Assembly: GCA_023387815.1 (NCBI GenBank)
Contig: JAEWHK010000026.1
Coordinates: forward strand, 8,519-72,518
DNA: 64,000 nt
From: Pseudomonadota bacterium
GTDB lineage: Bacteria > Pseudomonadota > Gammaproteobacteria > Burkholderiales > Burkholderiaceae_B
Direction of reading: 5' to 3'
Both the position numbers and the translations under genes were made by a program. Positions within the stretch are counted from its first letter, which is position 1. Each line of letters begins with the position of its first letter. The notes beneath the pieces were generated by a model. That model was not told the DNA's origin and ran no database searches. It was given only the letters and a program-made list of their open reading frames with translations. Positions 17,094 through 26,145 of this stretch are shown here, piece after piece.

Positions 17094-19182
17094 CATTCTG
17101 CCCCTGGTTTCTGCCATTGCGTGTGCTGCCACTGCCGTTGCCATTGCCCCCATTGCCATTTCCCACGGGCGTCAGGATGTCAGGCAGATGCTCGGGCGCC
17201 TTATCTTCCGGATTGGCGGGCACATTCTGCGGCACGATAATATCAGGAGATGAATCCTCGGGCGGCTCGTCGGTGTCGATCTCCAGTACGGGAGCGGCAT
17301 TGACCTGCGCAGAACGCTGAGGTGACAGCCAGTAGTCAAACACCTTGCGCGCAATCGGTGCCGCAATACTGGCGCCCCACCCGCCGTTTTCCACAATCAG
17401 CGCCACCGCAATTTTCGGTTCCTGGGCCGGCGCAAAACCCATATACAGGGCGTGATCCCACAAATTGCGCTTCAGGTTGCGCGAGTTGTACTTGGAACCT
17501 TTGAGACTGAACACCTGCGCCGTTCCGGTCTTGCCGGCAGACTCGTAGGCGGCGCCGGCAAAACTGCGCTTGGCCGTGCCGCGCCTGGTCACATCCACCA
17601 GCGCATCCTTGACCAGCTTGATGGAGGACTCACTGACCGGAATCTGATAATCCGGCTGCCGAACCGTGGGCGTGACTTTTCTGGTGATGGGATTTTCCAG
17701 TTCGCTGACCAGATGCGGACGAATGTACTTGCCGTCTGCTGCGAGCGTTGACGTGGCCTGCGCCAGTTGCATGATGGTAAATGCGTTATAGCCCTGCCCC
17801 ACAGCAACAGAAATGGTCTCACCGGGAATCCAGCGCTGCTGCTTCGGATCCTTGAAGGCCTTTTTCTTCCATTCGCGTGAAGGCAGCGTCCCGATTTTTT
17901 CGTAATCCAGATCGATACCCGTCTTGCGTCCAAAGCCGAAAAGCATGGAGAAATCATGAAGCGCATCGACGCCGATCAGCGGACCAAGGCTGAAGAAATA
18001 GGTATCGGACGACACCACGAGCGCACGATGCATATTGGTGGGACCGTAAGCGGCGCCGCCAGCATTACGGAATCGCTGGTTGCCGTACTCGAAATAACCG
18101 GGATCCGGAATCCGCGCATTCGGGTCGCGCACGCCAAGTTTGAGTGCCGCCAGCGCCACAAAGGGTTTGTAGGTTGAACCAATGGGGAACGTGCCGGAGA
18201 CAGGCCGGTCGATCAGCGGATGCTCGGAAGAGTCGGCCAGGCGACGCCAGTTCTCCACATCAATGCCGTCAATGAACAGATTCGGATCATACGAGGGCGC
18301 CGACACATAGGCCAGCACCTGACCATTGCGGGGGTCGATGGCCACCAGTGCACCGCGCTCGGGTTCGCCTTCCTTGACGAAACCTTTGTTGTACAGGTCC
18401 TCGACCATTTTCTGCAGACCCATATCGATGGACAGGTGCAGCGTTTCGCCGGGGACAGGATCGATGCGCTTGAGTACCTGCACCGGCTTGCCCGAAGCGG
18501 CCACTTCCACTTCTTCCCAGCCTGTCTTGCCATGCAGCACAGATTCATAACTGGCTTCGATGCCTTTTTTACCAATCACATCGGTGCCACGGTAATTGCC
18601 TTCGACGCCGTCCTGCTCCAGTCGCTCCTGATCTTTCTCGGAAATCCGGCCCACATAGCCCACGACGTGGGCGGCTGACTCGCCCTGCGGATATTCACGC
18701 ACCCATCGGGCGCGCAGATTCACATCGGGAAAACGAAAGGAATGCGCGGCAAATACCGCCGCTTCGTCGTCGGTCAGATTGCCGCGCAGCATGACCGAGG
18801 CATAGCGCGTGGTCTGGCCCATGCGGCGCTTGAAGCGACGGATGTCCAGTGGCGTCAGCGGAATGACGGTGCTGATCTGACTGATGAGCTCATCCAGATT
18901 GCTGACCTGTGCCGGCACAATTTCCAGCGTATAGTCACGATAGCTGCGCGCCAGCACAAGACCGTTGCGATCCACGATATCACCGCGTCGGGGCGCGATA
19001 GGGACAAGTGCAATACGGTTGCGGTCAGCCCTCTCGGCAAGACCCTGGTAGCGCTCAACCTGCAGCACCCATAGCCGGTCAATCAGCAGTCCGAAGCAGC
19101 CCAGCACGAAAATCAGAGCAACGACAACGCGAAACCGGATTTTTTTTCTTTGTATGGCAGAACGCTTGCGGAATTCGAACAT
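17086..19182 (-). CDS. mrdA: penicillin-binding protein 2 (elongation transpeptidase)
   Basis: Class B transpeptidase that works with RodA in lateral wall synthesis. The 698-aa protein has a short cytoplasmic N-terminus, one helix (about 20-40) and a pedestal domain. The transpeptidase domain has SxxK in GSTYKPF (near residue 335), SSD as the SxN-type motif and KTGTAQ (near 547). The last 60 residues are Pro/Asp-rich and end in a low-complexity Gly-Asn tail, an extension beyond the catalytic domain. It starts at an ATG 13 bases after mreD. Confidence 0.96.
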   Translation of the reverse strand: MFEFRKRSAIQRKKIRFRVVVALIFVLGCFGLLIDRLWVLQVERYQGLAERADRNRIALVPIAPRRGDIVDRNGLVLARSYRDYTLEIVPAQVSNLDELISQISTVIPLTPLDIRRFKRRMGQTTRYASVMLRGNLTDDEAAVFAAHSFRFPDVNLRARWVREYPQGESAAHVVGYVGRISEKDQERLEQDGVEGNYRGTDVIGKKGIEASYESVLHGKTGWEEVEVAASGKPVQVLKRIDPVPGETLHLSIDMGLQKMVEDLYNKGFVKEGEPERGALVAIDPRNGQVLAYVSAPSYDPNLFIDGIDVENWRRLADSSEHPLIDRPVSGTFPIGSTYKPFVALAALKLGVRDPNARIPDPGYFEYGNQRFRNAGGAAYGPTNMHRALVVSSDTYFFSLGPLIGVDALHDFSMLFGFGRKTGIDLDYEKIGTLPSREWKKKAFKDPKQQRWIPGETISVAVGQGYNAFTIMQLAQATSTLAADGKYIRPHLVSELENPITRKVTPTVRQPDYQIPVSESSIKLVKDALVDVTRRGTAKRSFAGAAYESAGKTGTAQVFSLKGSKYNSRNLKRNLWDHALYMGFAPAQEPKIAVALIVENGGWGASIAAPIARKVFDYWLSPQRSAQVNAAPVLEIDTDEPPEDSSPDIIVPQNVPANPEDKAPEHLPDILTPVGNGNGGNGNGSGSTRNGRNQGQNDE

Positions 19183-19195
19183 AGCCCGTTTTCCG

Positions 19196-19732
19196 TCAGT
19201 TCAGCGTTTCGTTATCGTCTACGGGGCGCAGCGGCAACTTCAGGATCAGGTCGGCGGCAACCCACATCACACCCGTGATCAGGCCTGAAAATAACCAGGT
19301 CCAGCCGCCCCAGGCGCCCTGCAGCCAGGCGTTGAGCAAATGACTGGGAAACGGTGCCAGGAAAAACACAGGCAGCATTTGCAGCATCTGGCTGATCCCG
19401 CCAAACTGCACCATCCGGCGACGAAAAATCATGGCTCCGAATATCACCAGCACATAGCTGAGAGCGTGATCACCCAGCACATTGGCATCATGCACGTCCA
19501 TGAGCAGGCCGAAAATGACCGCGCTGACCAGCCCCACACCGCGTACCTGCTGCACGCACCAGAACGCCATCACCAGAATCAGGATATCGGGCGAACCCAC
19601 CCAGTCACGCCACGGCAGCAGCGACGCCAGCCAGGTCAGCACAATGGTGATCCAGGCATAGATCGGACTGGAACCATAAAAATAATTGGTTCGCTGCAAG
19701 GGCTCGAGAGCGGTCAGGCTGCGCTTGACCAT
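19196..19732 (-). CDS. mreD: rod-shape determining protein MreD
   Basis: Small polytopic membrane protein of the elongasome, 178 aa with five or six helices. The segment VSAVIFGLLMDVHDANVLGDH is the recognisable MreD core. The gene starts one base after the mreC stop and is followed at 13 bases by mrdA, so expression is coupled. Its molecular role is scaffolding between MreC and the synthases. Confidence 0.93.
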   Translation of the reverse strand: MVKRSLTALEPLQRTNYFYGSSPIYAWITIVLTWLASLLPWRDWVGSPDILILVMAFWCVQQVRGVGLVSAVIFGLLMDVHDANVLGDHALSYVLVIFGAMIFRRRMVQFGGISQMLQMLPVFFLAPFPSHLLNAWLQGAWGGWTWLFSGLITGVMWVAADLILKLPLRPVDDNETLN

Positions 19733-19733
19733 A

Positions 19734-20642
19734 TCAGTTCACCCGCCGTGACGTAGCGCTATTGCGGTTGGCATCAGAAAGCGATGCCGGGATATCCGGC
19801 AGGTCATCTGTAGGTACCAGCAGAACCAGAAAGTGTCGATACCGCTCGGGATGCGCAGAAGGCACGGCGCGTGCGCGCATGAATCCTTCGGCGGAATTAC
19901 TGTCTACTGCAGCAATTTTGCCCACAGACAGCCCCTGGGGATAAATGCCGCCAATGCCGCTGGTGACCAGATCGTCACCCTCCTTGATGTCCGAACCCAT
20001 ACCCAGATAACGCACATCCAGTCTGCCGGTCTGCCCGGAACCAAAGGCGATCACTCGCAGGCCGTTACGAAGCACCATCACGGGCACGGAAATTTTATTG
20101 TCAGTAATCAGAGTCGCTTCCGAGGTCATGGGCGTGACACGGCGGATCTGGCCAACGACGCCACCTTCGTCAATAACCGGCATGCCGGGACGAATGCCAT
20201 CGGTGCTGCCTTTGGTCAGCACCAGCGTCTGATTCAGGGGATCGACAGAGGTATAAAGAATTTCCACCGCAACAGAAGGCGTCTGCACGGTTGTTTTGAC
20301 GGCAAGCAGGCGTCGCAATTGCGCATTTTCTGCGGCCATTTGCGCGGCGTGTGTGGACAGCTGGGCCAGTTCGATACGCTGGCGCTGCACGGCGGCGCTT
20401 TCCTGCTTGGCAATGGTGACGGCATTGGACCAGTCGTAAACCTGCGTGACCGCATCGCGCGGCCACATGGCGGTTCGCTGAAACGGGTACAGCATGACTG
20501 AGACAGCCTTGCGCACCGGTTCAATATACCGGGTTTCCGAATCGGCAATCATCAGTGCCACGCAAAAAATGACCAGAAAAAAAAGTCTGACCTCTGCTGC
20601 GGGCCCATGAGTGAAAAAACGTAATGAACTGTTTTGCTGCAT
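19734..20642 (-). CDS. mreC: rod-shape determining protein MreC
   Basis: Bitopic inner-membrane protein whose periplasmic part activates PBP2-RodA. The 302-aa product has one N-terminal helix (about 18-36), a coiled coil rich in Gln/Ala/Leu (about 68-105, ending ENAQLRRLLAV) and the paired beta-barrel domains with DGIRPGMPVIDEGGVVGQI and GIYPQGLSVGKIAAV. The C-terminal tail is variable. It lies 84 bases after mreB on the same strand. Confidence 0.95.
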   Translation of the reverse strand: MQQNSSLRFFTHGPAAEVRLFFLVIFCVALMIADSETRYIEPVRKAVSVMLYPFQRTAMWPRDAVTQVYDWSNAVTIAKQESAAVQRQRIELAQLSTHAAQMAAENAQLRRLLAVKTTVQTPSVAVEILYTSVDPLNQTLVLTKGSTDGIRPGMPVIDEGGVVGQIRRVTPMTSEATLITDNKISVPVMVLRNGLRVIAFGSGQTGRLDVRYLGMGSDIKEGDDLVTSGIGGIYPQGLSVGKIAAVDSNSAEGFMRARAVPSAHPERYRHFLVLLVPTDDLPDIPASLSDANRNSATSRRVN

Positions 20643-20726
20643 ATGGCAACCGTAAACGGGAACGGAAGGATCAGAAAATAACAGCAGAAGGCAGGATGCC
20701 CGGTGTGCGCGGCATCCTCAGGACGT

Positions 20727-21770
20727 CTAGTCGTCGATGAAAATCTGGCCCAGCTTGTCGATATGTTCCAGCGCTTCACCACATCCGCGCACCACGCAGG
20801 TGAGCGGATCATCAGCAACCACGACCGGAATACCGGTTTCTTCCTGCAGCAGGCGATCCAGATCCTTGAGCAAGGCACCACCGCCGGTCAGGGCGATACC
20901 CTTGTCGGTAATATCGGCACCCAGCTCAGGCGGGGTTTGTTCCAGCGCAATCTTGACGGCCGAAACGATCTGGTTGAGCGGATCGGTCAGGGCTTCCAGG
21001 ATTTCGTTGGAAGAGACTGTGAAGCTGCGTGGTACCCCTTCCGAGAGGTTACGACCCTTCACTTCCATTTCACGAACTTCGGTGCCAGGGAACGCTGAAC
21101 CGATATTCTTCTTGATCGCTTCGGCAGTAGGTTCACCAATCAGCATGCCATAGTTGCGGCGGATGTAATTCATGATGGCTTCGTCGAACTTGTCGCCACC
21201 GACTCTTACGGACCCCTTGTAAACCATGCCGCCCAGTGAAATCACGGCCACTTCGGTGGTACCACCCCCGATATCCACGACCATGGAGCCGCTGGCATCA
21301 GACACGTTCAGGCCCGCGCCAATCGCGGCGGCCATAGGTTCCTCGACCAGAAATACCTGGCGAGCACCCGCGCCCTGCGCAGATTCGCGAATAACCCGGC
21401 GCTCAACCTGCGTGGAGCCGCAGGGTACGCAGACGATGATTCGGGGGCTCATGGTGAACAGACTGCGGGGATGCACAATGCGGATGAACTGGCGCAGCAT
21501 CTGTTCGGTTACGGAATAGTCGGCAATCACGCCGTCTTTCATGGGACGGATGGCTTCGATATTTCCGGGGACTCGTCCGAGCATCTGTTTGGCTGCGTGA
21601 CCAACGGCCTGGATAATCTGGCGGCCATTGGATCCACCTTCTGTACGAATGGCAACCACAGAGGGTTCATCGAGCACAATGCCTTTGCCGCGAACGTAAA
21701 TCAGCGTGTTGGCCGTGCCCAGATCGATGGCCATATCGGTGGATAAAAAACTTCTTAGAAATCCGAACAT
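20727..21770 (-). CDS. mreB: rod-shape determining protein MreB (bacterial actin)
   Basis: Cytoskeletal ATPase that orients lateral wall synthesis. The 347-aa product carries the actin-type phosphate loops: AIDLGTANTLIYVRGKG near the N-terminus, VVDIGGGTTEVAVISLGG in the middle and ALTGGGALLKDLD near the C-terminus. MFGFLRSFLS forms the N-terminal amphipathic membrane anchor. It is the first gene of the leftward rod-shape operon and divergent from gatCAB across about 225 bases. Confidence 0.97.
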   Translation of the reverse strand: MFGFLRSFLSTDMAIDLGTANTLIYVRGKGIVLDEPSVVAIRTEGGSNGRQIIQAVGHAAKQMLGRVPGNIEAIRPMKDGVIADYSVTEQMLRQFIRIVHPRSLFTMSPRIIVCVPCGSTQVERRVIRESAQGAGARQVFLVEEPMAAAIGAGLNVSDASGSMVVDIGGGTTEVAVISLGGMVYKGSVRVGGDKFDEAIMNYIRRNYGMLIGEPTAEAIKKNIGSAFPGTEVREMEVKGRNLSEGVPRSFTVSSNEILEALTDPLNQIVSAVKIALEQTPPELGADITDKGIALTGGGALLKDLDRLLQEETGIPVVVADDPLTCVVRGCGEALEHIDKLGQIFIDD

Positions 21771-21866
21771 AATCGCTCAGTTTAAAAATTGGGTCAGAGG
21801 GAGGTTCTGCGGAGCGCAAAAGGGCTCAACGCATGTGTTTGAACGTGAGAACACGTAATCATAACG

Positions 21867-21872
21867 TATAAT
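21867..21872 (+). promoter_or_regulatory. candidate -10 box for gatCAB
   Basis: TATAAT matches the sigma70 -10 consensus exactly, 124 bases before gatC in the mreB/gatC divergent gap. The best -35 (TTGAAC at 21839-21844) is 22 bases away, too far for an ideal promoter. On the opposite strand TATGAT (21858-21863) could serve mreB, so the two promoters may overlap. Confidence 0.45.
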
Positions 21873-21995
21873 CAGTCTTTGATCGCGCGATTTATTGTTT
21901 TTTCAGTCGGTTTTTTCCAACTGCTGACGCTTTTTTTTGACATGTCTCGCGCGGTGCTGCCAGCAACTCAATCAATTTTCCAGACCCAAGCGTTT

Positions 21996-22304
21996 ATGCC
22001 CCTAACCGAAAACGACGTGACCCGCATTGCGCGACTCTCCCGGCTCGAACTGGATCCGGCAGAAAAGACTCAGGCCCTCACAGATCTGAACAGTATTCTT
22101 GGCCTTATCGAAAGGCTGCAGGCGGTCGATACCAAAGGCGTCGAACCTTTGGCACACCCTCTGTCTGCCATTCAGGATATCGCGCTTCGCCTGCGTGAAG
22201 ACCAGGTCACTGAAACGCCGTCCGAGACGACCCGCACCCAGCTTATGGCCAATGCCCCCGCGCAGGAAGACGGCCTGTTCCTAGTACCCAAAGTAATCGA
22301 GTAA
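21996..22304 (+). CDS. gatC: aspartyl/glutamyl-tRNA amidotransferase subunit C
   Basis: Small subunit of the GatCAB complex that converts Glu-tRNA(Gln) and Asp-tRNA(Asn) to the amide forms. From the ATG at 21996 the product is 102 aa (MPLTENDVTRIARLSRLEL), with the family segment LNSILGLIERLQAVDTKGVE and PLAHPLSAIQDIALRLRED. A longer open frame begins upstream at 21879 but adds a non-conserved leader. gatA follows after two bases. Confidence 0.95.
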   Translation: MPLTENDVTRIARLSRLELDPAEKTQALTDLNSILGLIERLQAVDTKGVEPLAHPLSAIQDIALRLREDQVTETPSETTRTQLMANAPAQEDGLFLVPKVIE

Positions 22305-22306
22305 CC

Positions 22307-23827
22307 ATGACCGATATCTCCAGTTTCAGTCTTTCCGGACTGCGCAAGGCGCTGGACGGCAAGCAGGTCAGTGCCGTCGAACTGGCCGAAGCCGCGCTCA
22401 ATCGCGCCGGCCAGCTCTCCACCCTGAATGCCTTCCTGCATATCGACCCCGAACTGACGCTCGCCCAGGCGCGCCTGGCCGACGAACGCATCGCCAAAGG
22501 CGACGTGCATCCCCTGACCGGCATCCCCATTGCCCACAAAGACGTTTTTGTGACGCGCAACTGGCGTACCACGGCGGGCAGCCTGATGCTCAAGGACTAC
22601 GTGAGTCCTTTCGACGCAACGGTTGTGACCCATCTGGCCAACGCCGGCGCCGTCAATATCGGCAAACTCAACTGCGATGAATTTGCCATGGGATCCGGCA
22701 ACGAAAACTCGGCTTTCGGCGTCTGTCGCAACCCCTGGGATCCCCAGGCGGTGCCTGGCGGCTCCTCCGGTGGTTCCGCTGTTGCCGTGGCGGCGGGCAT
22801 TGTCCCTATCGCCACCGGTACCGATACCGGCGGTTCGGTGCGCCAGCCGGCAGCCCTTTGCGGTGTCAGCGGCATCAAGCCCACTTACGGTACGGTGTCG
22901 CGCTTTGGCATGGTCGCTTTCGGTTCCAGTCTTGATCAGGCCGGTCCGCTGGCCCGCAGTGCCAAAGATCTGGTCACGGTCCTGGACACCATCAGTGGCT
23001 TTGACCCCATGGATTCCACCAGTCTGGAAGACTGCCTTGGAACGGCCAATAAAGTGGGCCGGGTACAACAGGCATTTGAACAGGCCAGTGCCGCATGCCG
23101 CGAAGGCGGCGCCCGCCCCTTGCAGGGTCTGCGTATTGGCGTGCCGCGCGAATATTTTGGTTCAGGTCTGAACAGTGAGGTGGCTGCCGCCATTGAAGCC
23201 GCTGTGGCAGAACTGGAAAAACTGGGCGCAACCCGCGTCGACATTTCCCTGCCCAACACCGAACTGGCCATTCCCGCCTATTACGTGATTGCGCCCGCCG
23301 AAGCGTCGAGCAACCTGTCGCGTTATGACGGGGTACGCTACGGACATCGTGCATCTGCCTACAGCAATATCGAAGAAATGATCAGCCGTTCACGCGCCGA
23401 AGGTTTTGGTGCCGAGGTGCAGCGTCGCATTCTGATCGGCTCTTATGTGCTGTCCCAAGGCTATTACGACGCCTATTATCTGCAGGCCCAGCGCATTCGC
23501 CGCCTGATCGTCGATGATTTCCAGAAAGCATTGCGCGAGCAGTGTGACCTCATCGTCGGACCAGTCACCCCTGGCGTTGCCAAGAATATCGGTGACAATA
23601 ACGACGACCCCACGTCCGACTATCTGGCCGATATCTATACACTGGGTGTCAGCCTGGCCGGCCTGCCCGCCATGTCTGTACCTTGCGGCTTTGGCAATAA
23701 CGGCACCCGTCCGATTGGCCTGCATCTCATTGGCAATTATTTTGACGAAGGCCGTCTGCTGGCGGTCGCCGATTGCTTCCAGCAGCACACCGACTGGCAC
23801 ACACGTACACCGGATATTCAATCATGA
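22307..23827 (+). CDS. gatA: aspartyl/glutamyl-tRNA amidotransferase subunit A
   Basis: Amidase subunit releasing ammonia from glutamine. The 506-aa protein has the amidase signature Ser-cisSer-Lys triad: Lys in GIPIAHKDVF (near residue 79), GGSSGGSAVAVAAG, and TDTGGSVRQPAALCG. Later family segments IGVPREYFG and YDAYYLQAQRIRRLI are present. The stop overlaps the gatB start (ATGA), so gatC-gatA-gatB form a tight operon. Confidence 0.97.
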   Translation: MTDISSFSLSGLRKALDGKQVSAVELAEAALNRAGQLSTLNAFLHIDPELTLAQARLADERIAKGDVHPLTGIPIAHKDVFVTRNWRTTAGSLMLKDYVSPFDATVVTHLANAGAVNIGKLNCDEFAMGSGNENSAFGVCRNPWDPQAVPGGSSGGSAVAVAAGIVPIATGTDTGGSVRQPAALCGVSGIKPTYGTVSRFGMVAFGSSLDQAGPLARSAKDLVTVLDTISGFDPMDSTSLEDCLGTANKVGRVQQAFEQASAACREGGARPLQGLRIGVPREYFGSGLNSEVAAAIEAAVAELEKLGATRVDISLPNTELAIPAYYVIAPAEASSNLSRYDGVRYGHRASAYSNIEEMISRSRAEGFGAEVQRRILIGSYVLSQGYYDAYYLQAQRIRRLIVDDFQKALREQCDLIVGPVTPGVAKNIGDNNDDPTSDYLADIYTLGVSLAGLPAMSVPCGFGNNGTRPIGLHLIGNYFDEGRLLAVADCFQQHTDWHTRTPDIQS

Positions 23828-25281
23828 AGTGGGAAATCGTTATCGGACTGGAAACCCATACCCAGTTGTCTACCCAATCCAAAATTTTTTCGGGCAGCAG
23901 CACCGCGTTCGGCGCTGCGCCCAATACGCAGGCCAACTGCATTGACCTGGCACTGCCCGGCAGCCTGCCGGTGATGAACCGCGGCGCCGTGGATCGTGCC
24001 ATCCGCTTCGGTCTGGCCGTGGGCGGAACGGTCTCTCCCCGCTCTATCTTTGCCCGCAAAAATTACTTCTATCCTGATCTTCCCAAAAACTACCAGATCA
24101 CGCAGTTTGAGATCCCGGTCGTTGTCGGAGGAAAAATCCGCTTTTTTGTTGGCGATCAGGAAAAAACCGTCAACCTGACGCGTGCCCATCTGGAAGAGGA
24201 TGCAGGCAAATCACTGCACGACAGTTTCAAGGGCCCGCAAGGCGAACCCGCTACCGGCATCGACCTGAATCGTACCGGCACGCCGCTACTTGAGATCGTC
24301 TCCGAACCCGAAATGCGTTCTGCCGCTGAAGCTGTGGAATATGCCAGAGCCCTGCACGGACTGGTGGTCTGGCTGGGCATTTGTGACGGCAACATGCAGG
24401 AAGGCTCATTCCGCTGCGATGCCAACGTCTCTGTTCGCCCCGTCGGCCAGAAAGAATTCGGCACCCGCACCGAGATCAAGAATGTCAACTCCTTCCGATT
24501 CCTGGAACGCGCCATTCTGTTTGAAGCCCGCCGCCAGATTGAAGTGCTGGAAGACGGCGGTACCATTGTTCAGGAAACCCGGCTGTACGACGATGTGAAC
24601 GATGAAACCCGCAGCATGCGTACCAAGGAAGACGCACACGATTACCGCTACTTCCCTGATCCCGATCTGCCACCACTGATCATCAGTCATGAATGGATTG
24701 AAAAGGTTCGTGCCGATATGCCGCAATTGCCGGCAGAGCGTCGCGAACGCTACGAAACCGAACTGGGGCTGCCGGCTTACGATGCCTCGCAGCTCACGCT
24801 CACCCGTGGTGTCTCCGACTTTTTCGATGCCACCATGGCGAATCTGACACCTGCGCAGGCCAAGCTGGCTTCCAACTGGATCATGGGCGAATTGGCAGCT
24901 TCACTCAACCGGGAAGAACGCGATATCGCTGACAGTCCGGTTTCACCACAGGGCCTGGCGGCATTGATTCAGCGCATCGCCGATGGCACGCTGTCGAACA
25001 AAACCGGACGGGAAGTGTTTGCGGCGATGTGGGCTGGTGAACATGACAGTAACGTGGACGCCATTATCGAGGCGCGTGGACTCAAACAGGTCAGCGACAC
25101 GGGTGCCATCGGCGCCCTGATCGACGAGGTACTGGCTGCGCATCCGGCCATTGTGGAAGAATACCGTGCCGGCAAGCAGAAAGCGTTCAACTCTCTGGTC
25201 GGACAGGTCATGAAGGCCGGCAAGGGCAAGGTCAACCCTGCTCAGGTCAACCAGCTGCTGAAAGAGAAACTGGGCGGATAG
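23824..25281 (+). CDS. gatB: aspartyl/glutamyl-tRNA amidotransferase subunit B
   Basis: tRNA-binding and kinase subunit of GatCAB, 485 aa from the ATG at 23824 (MKWEIVIGLETHTQLSTQSK). Recognisable are the cradle-domain segments NYFYPDLPKNYQITQFEIPV, HLEEDAGKSLHD, DLNRTGTPLLEIVSEPE and SFRCDANVSVRP. The YqeY-like tail contains LVGQVMKAGKGKVNPAQVNQ. It ends the operon; the hairpin downstream is oriented for the opposite strand. Confidence 0.97.
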   Translation: MKWEIVIGLETHTQLSTQSKIFSGSSTAFGAAPNTQANCIDLALPGSLPVMNRGAVDRAIRFGLAVGGTVSPRSIFARKNYFYPDLPKNYQITQFEIPVVVGGKIRFFVGDQEKTVNLTRAHLEEDAGKSLHDSFKGPQGEPATGIDLNRTGTPLLEIVSEPEMRSAAEAVEYARALHGLVVWLGICDGNMQEGSFRCDANVSVRPVGQKEFGTRTEIKNVNSFRFLERAILFEARRQIEVLEDGGTIVQETRLYDDVNDETRSMRTKEDAHDYRYFPDPDLPPLIISHEWIEKVRADMPQLPAERRERYETELGLPAYDASQLTLTRGVSDFFDATMANLTPAQAKLASNWIMGELAASLNREERDIADSPVSPQGLAALIQRIADGTLSNKTGREVFAAMWAGEHDSNVDAIIEARGLKQVSDTGAIGALIDEVLAAHPAIVEEYRAGKQKAFNSLVGQVMKAGKGKVNPAQVNQLLKEKLGG

Positions 25282-25305
25282 TTCGTAAGAAAAAGCAGCC
25301 TGCGG

Positions 25306-25334
25306 AAGAAAAAGCAGCCCGGAAAACGGGCTGC
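25306..25334 (-). terminator. intrinsic terminator for pyrE
   Basis: GCAGCCCG-GAAAA-CGGGCTGC is a perfect 8-base stem with a 5-base loop (25314-25334). Read leftwards it is followed by TTTTTCTT, the layout of a rho-independent terminator for the pyrE transcript, about 100 bases after its stop. Read rightwards there is no T-run, so gatB may rely on another signal. Confidence 0.8.
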
Positions 25335-25432
25335 AATCGAATGGGGCTGCACTTGGATGGGTCAGGCAATAAACTGCGAAATATCAGCCTAAGATTCAAT
25401 GCCCAATGGTTCAGTGGTCAAGGATTGGCCAT

Positions 25433-26104
25433 TTACCCTTGAACGCCATACTTCTCGCGATACGCCGCAACAGAAGACTGATGCTCGGCAAAACTGCTGT
25501 CCTCATTCAACAGCTGCATAATGTCATTCAGTGACGCGATGCTGATCACGGGCATGCCGTATTTCTGCTGAACATCCTGAACCGCCGAATGGGCAGACAA
25601 GGCATCATCAGCCCCGGCGCGTTCCATGCGATCCATGGCTATCAGTACGGCAGCAGGCGTTGCACCCGCCGCAAGAATGATATCTACGGACTCTCGCACA
25701 GAGGTCCCTGCGGTAATCACATCATCAATAATCACCACCCGACCTTCTAACGGCGCACCCACCAGCGTGCCGCCCTCACCATGGGCCTTGGCTTCTTTTC
25801 GATTGAACGCGAAAGGTACGTCCCGGGCCCCTTCCTTGCGATCGGCGAGCGCAATTGCGGTAGCGGCAGCCAGCGGAATTCCCTTGTAGGCAGGTCCGAA
25901 AAGCATATCGAAATCCAGACCGGAATCCAGCAGTGCCTGCGCGTAAAAGCGACCAAGCTCACCCACGGACTTTCCTGAATTGAATAGGCCGGCATTGAAA
26001 AAATAGGGGCTGAGGCGACCCGACTTTACCTTGAACTGCCCGAAACGCAAGACCCCTTGCTGGGTGGCGAAACGGACAAAATCCAGACGGTTCTGAGATG
26101 ACAT
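25433..26104 (-). CDS. pyrE: orotate phosphoribosyltransferase
   Basis: Joins orotate with PRPP to give OMP in pyrimidine synthesis. From the ATG at 26104 the product is 223 aa (MSSQNRLDFVRFATQQGVLR). It has YFFNAGLFNSG, GPAYKGIPLAAATAIAL, the catalytic-loop region FAFNRKEAKAHGEGG and the PRPP-binding motif VVIIDDVITAGTS. It starts 41 bases after the stop of the LysR gene on the same strand, so it might share that transcript. Confidence 0.96.
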   Translation of the reverse strand: MSSQNRLDFVRFATQQGVLRFGQFKVKSGRLSPYFFNAGLFNSGKSVGELGRFYAQALLDSGLDFDMLFGPAYKGIPLAAATAIALADRKEGARDVPFAFNRKEAKAHGEGGTLVGAPLEGRVVIIDDVITAGTSVRESVDIILAAGATPAAVLIAMDRMERAGADDALSAHSAVQDVQQKYGMPVISIASLNDIMQLLNEDSSFAEHQSSVAAYREKYGVQG

Positions 26105-26145
26105 GATTTTCCTGCTGAAATAACGAAGATTGAGTGACCCCGCCA

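Noticed and set aside
22172..23068. 298-residue leftward frame opposite gatC/gatA
   Set aside because: Antisense shadow of conserved amidase coding sequence, without its own ribosome site or family.
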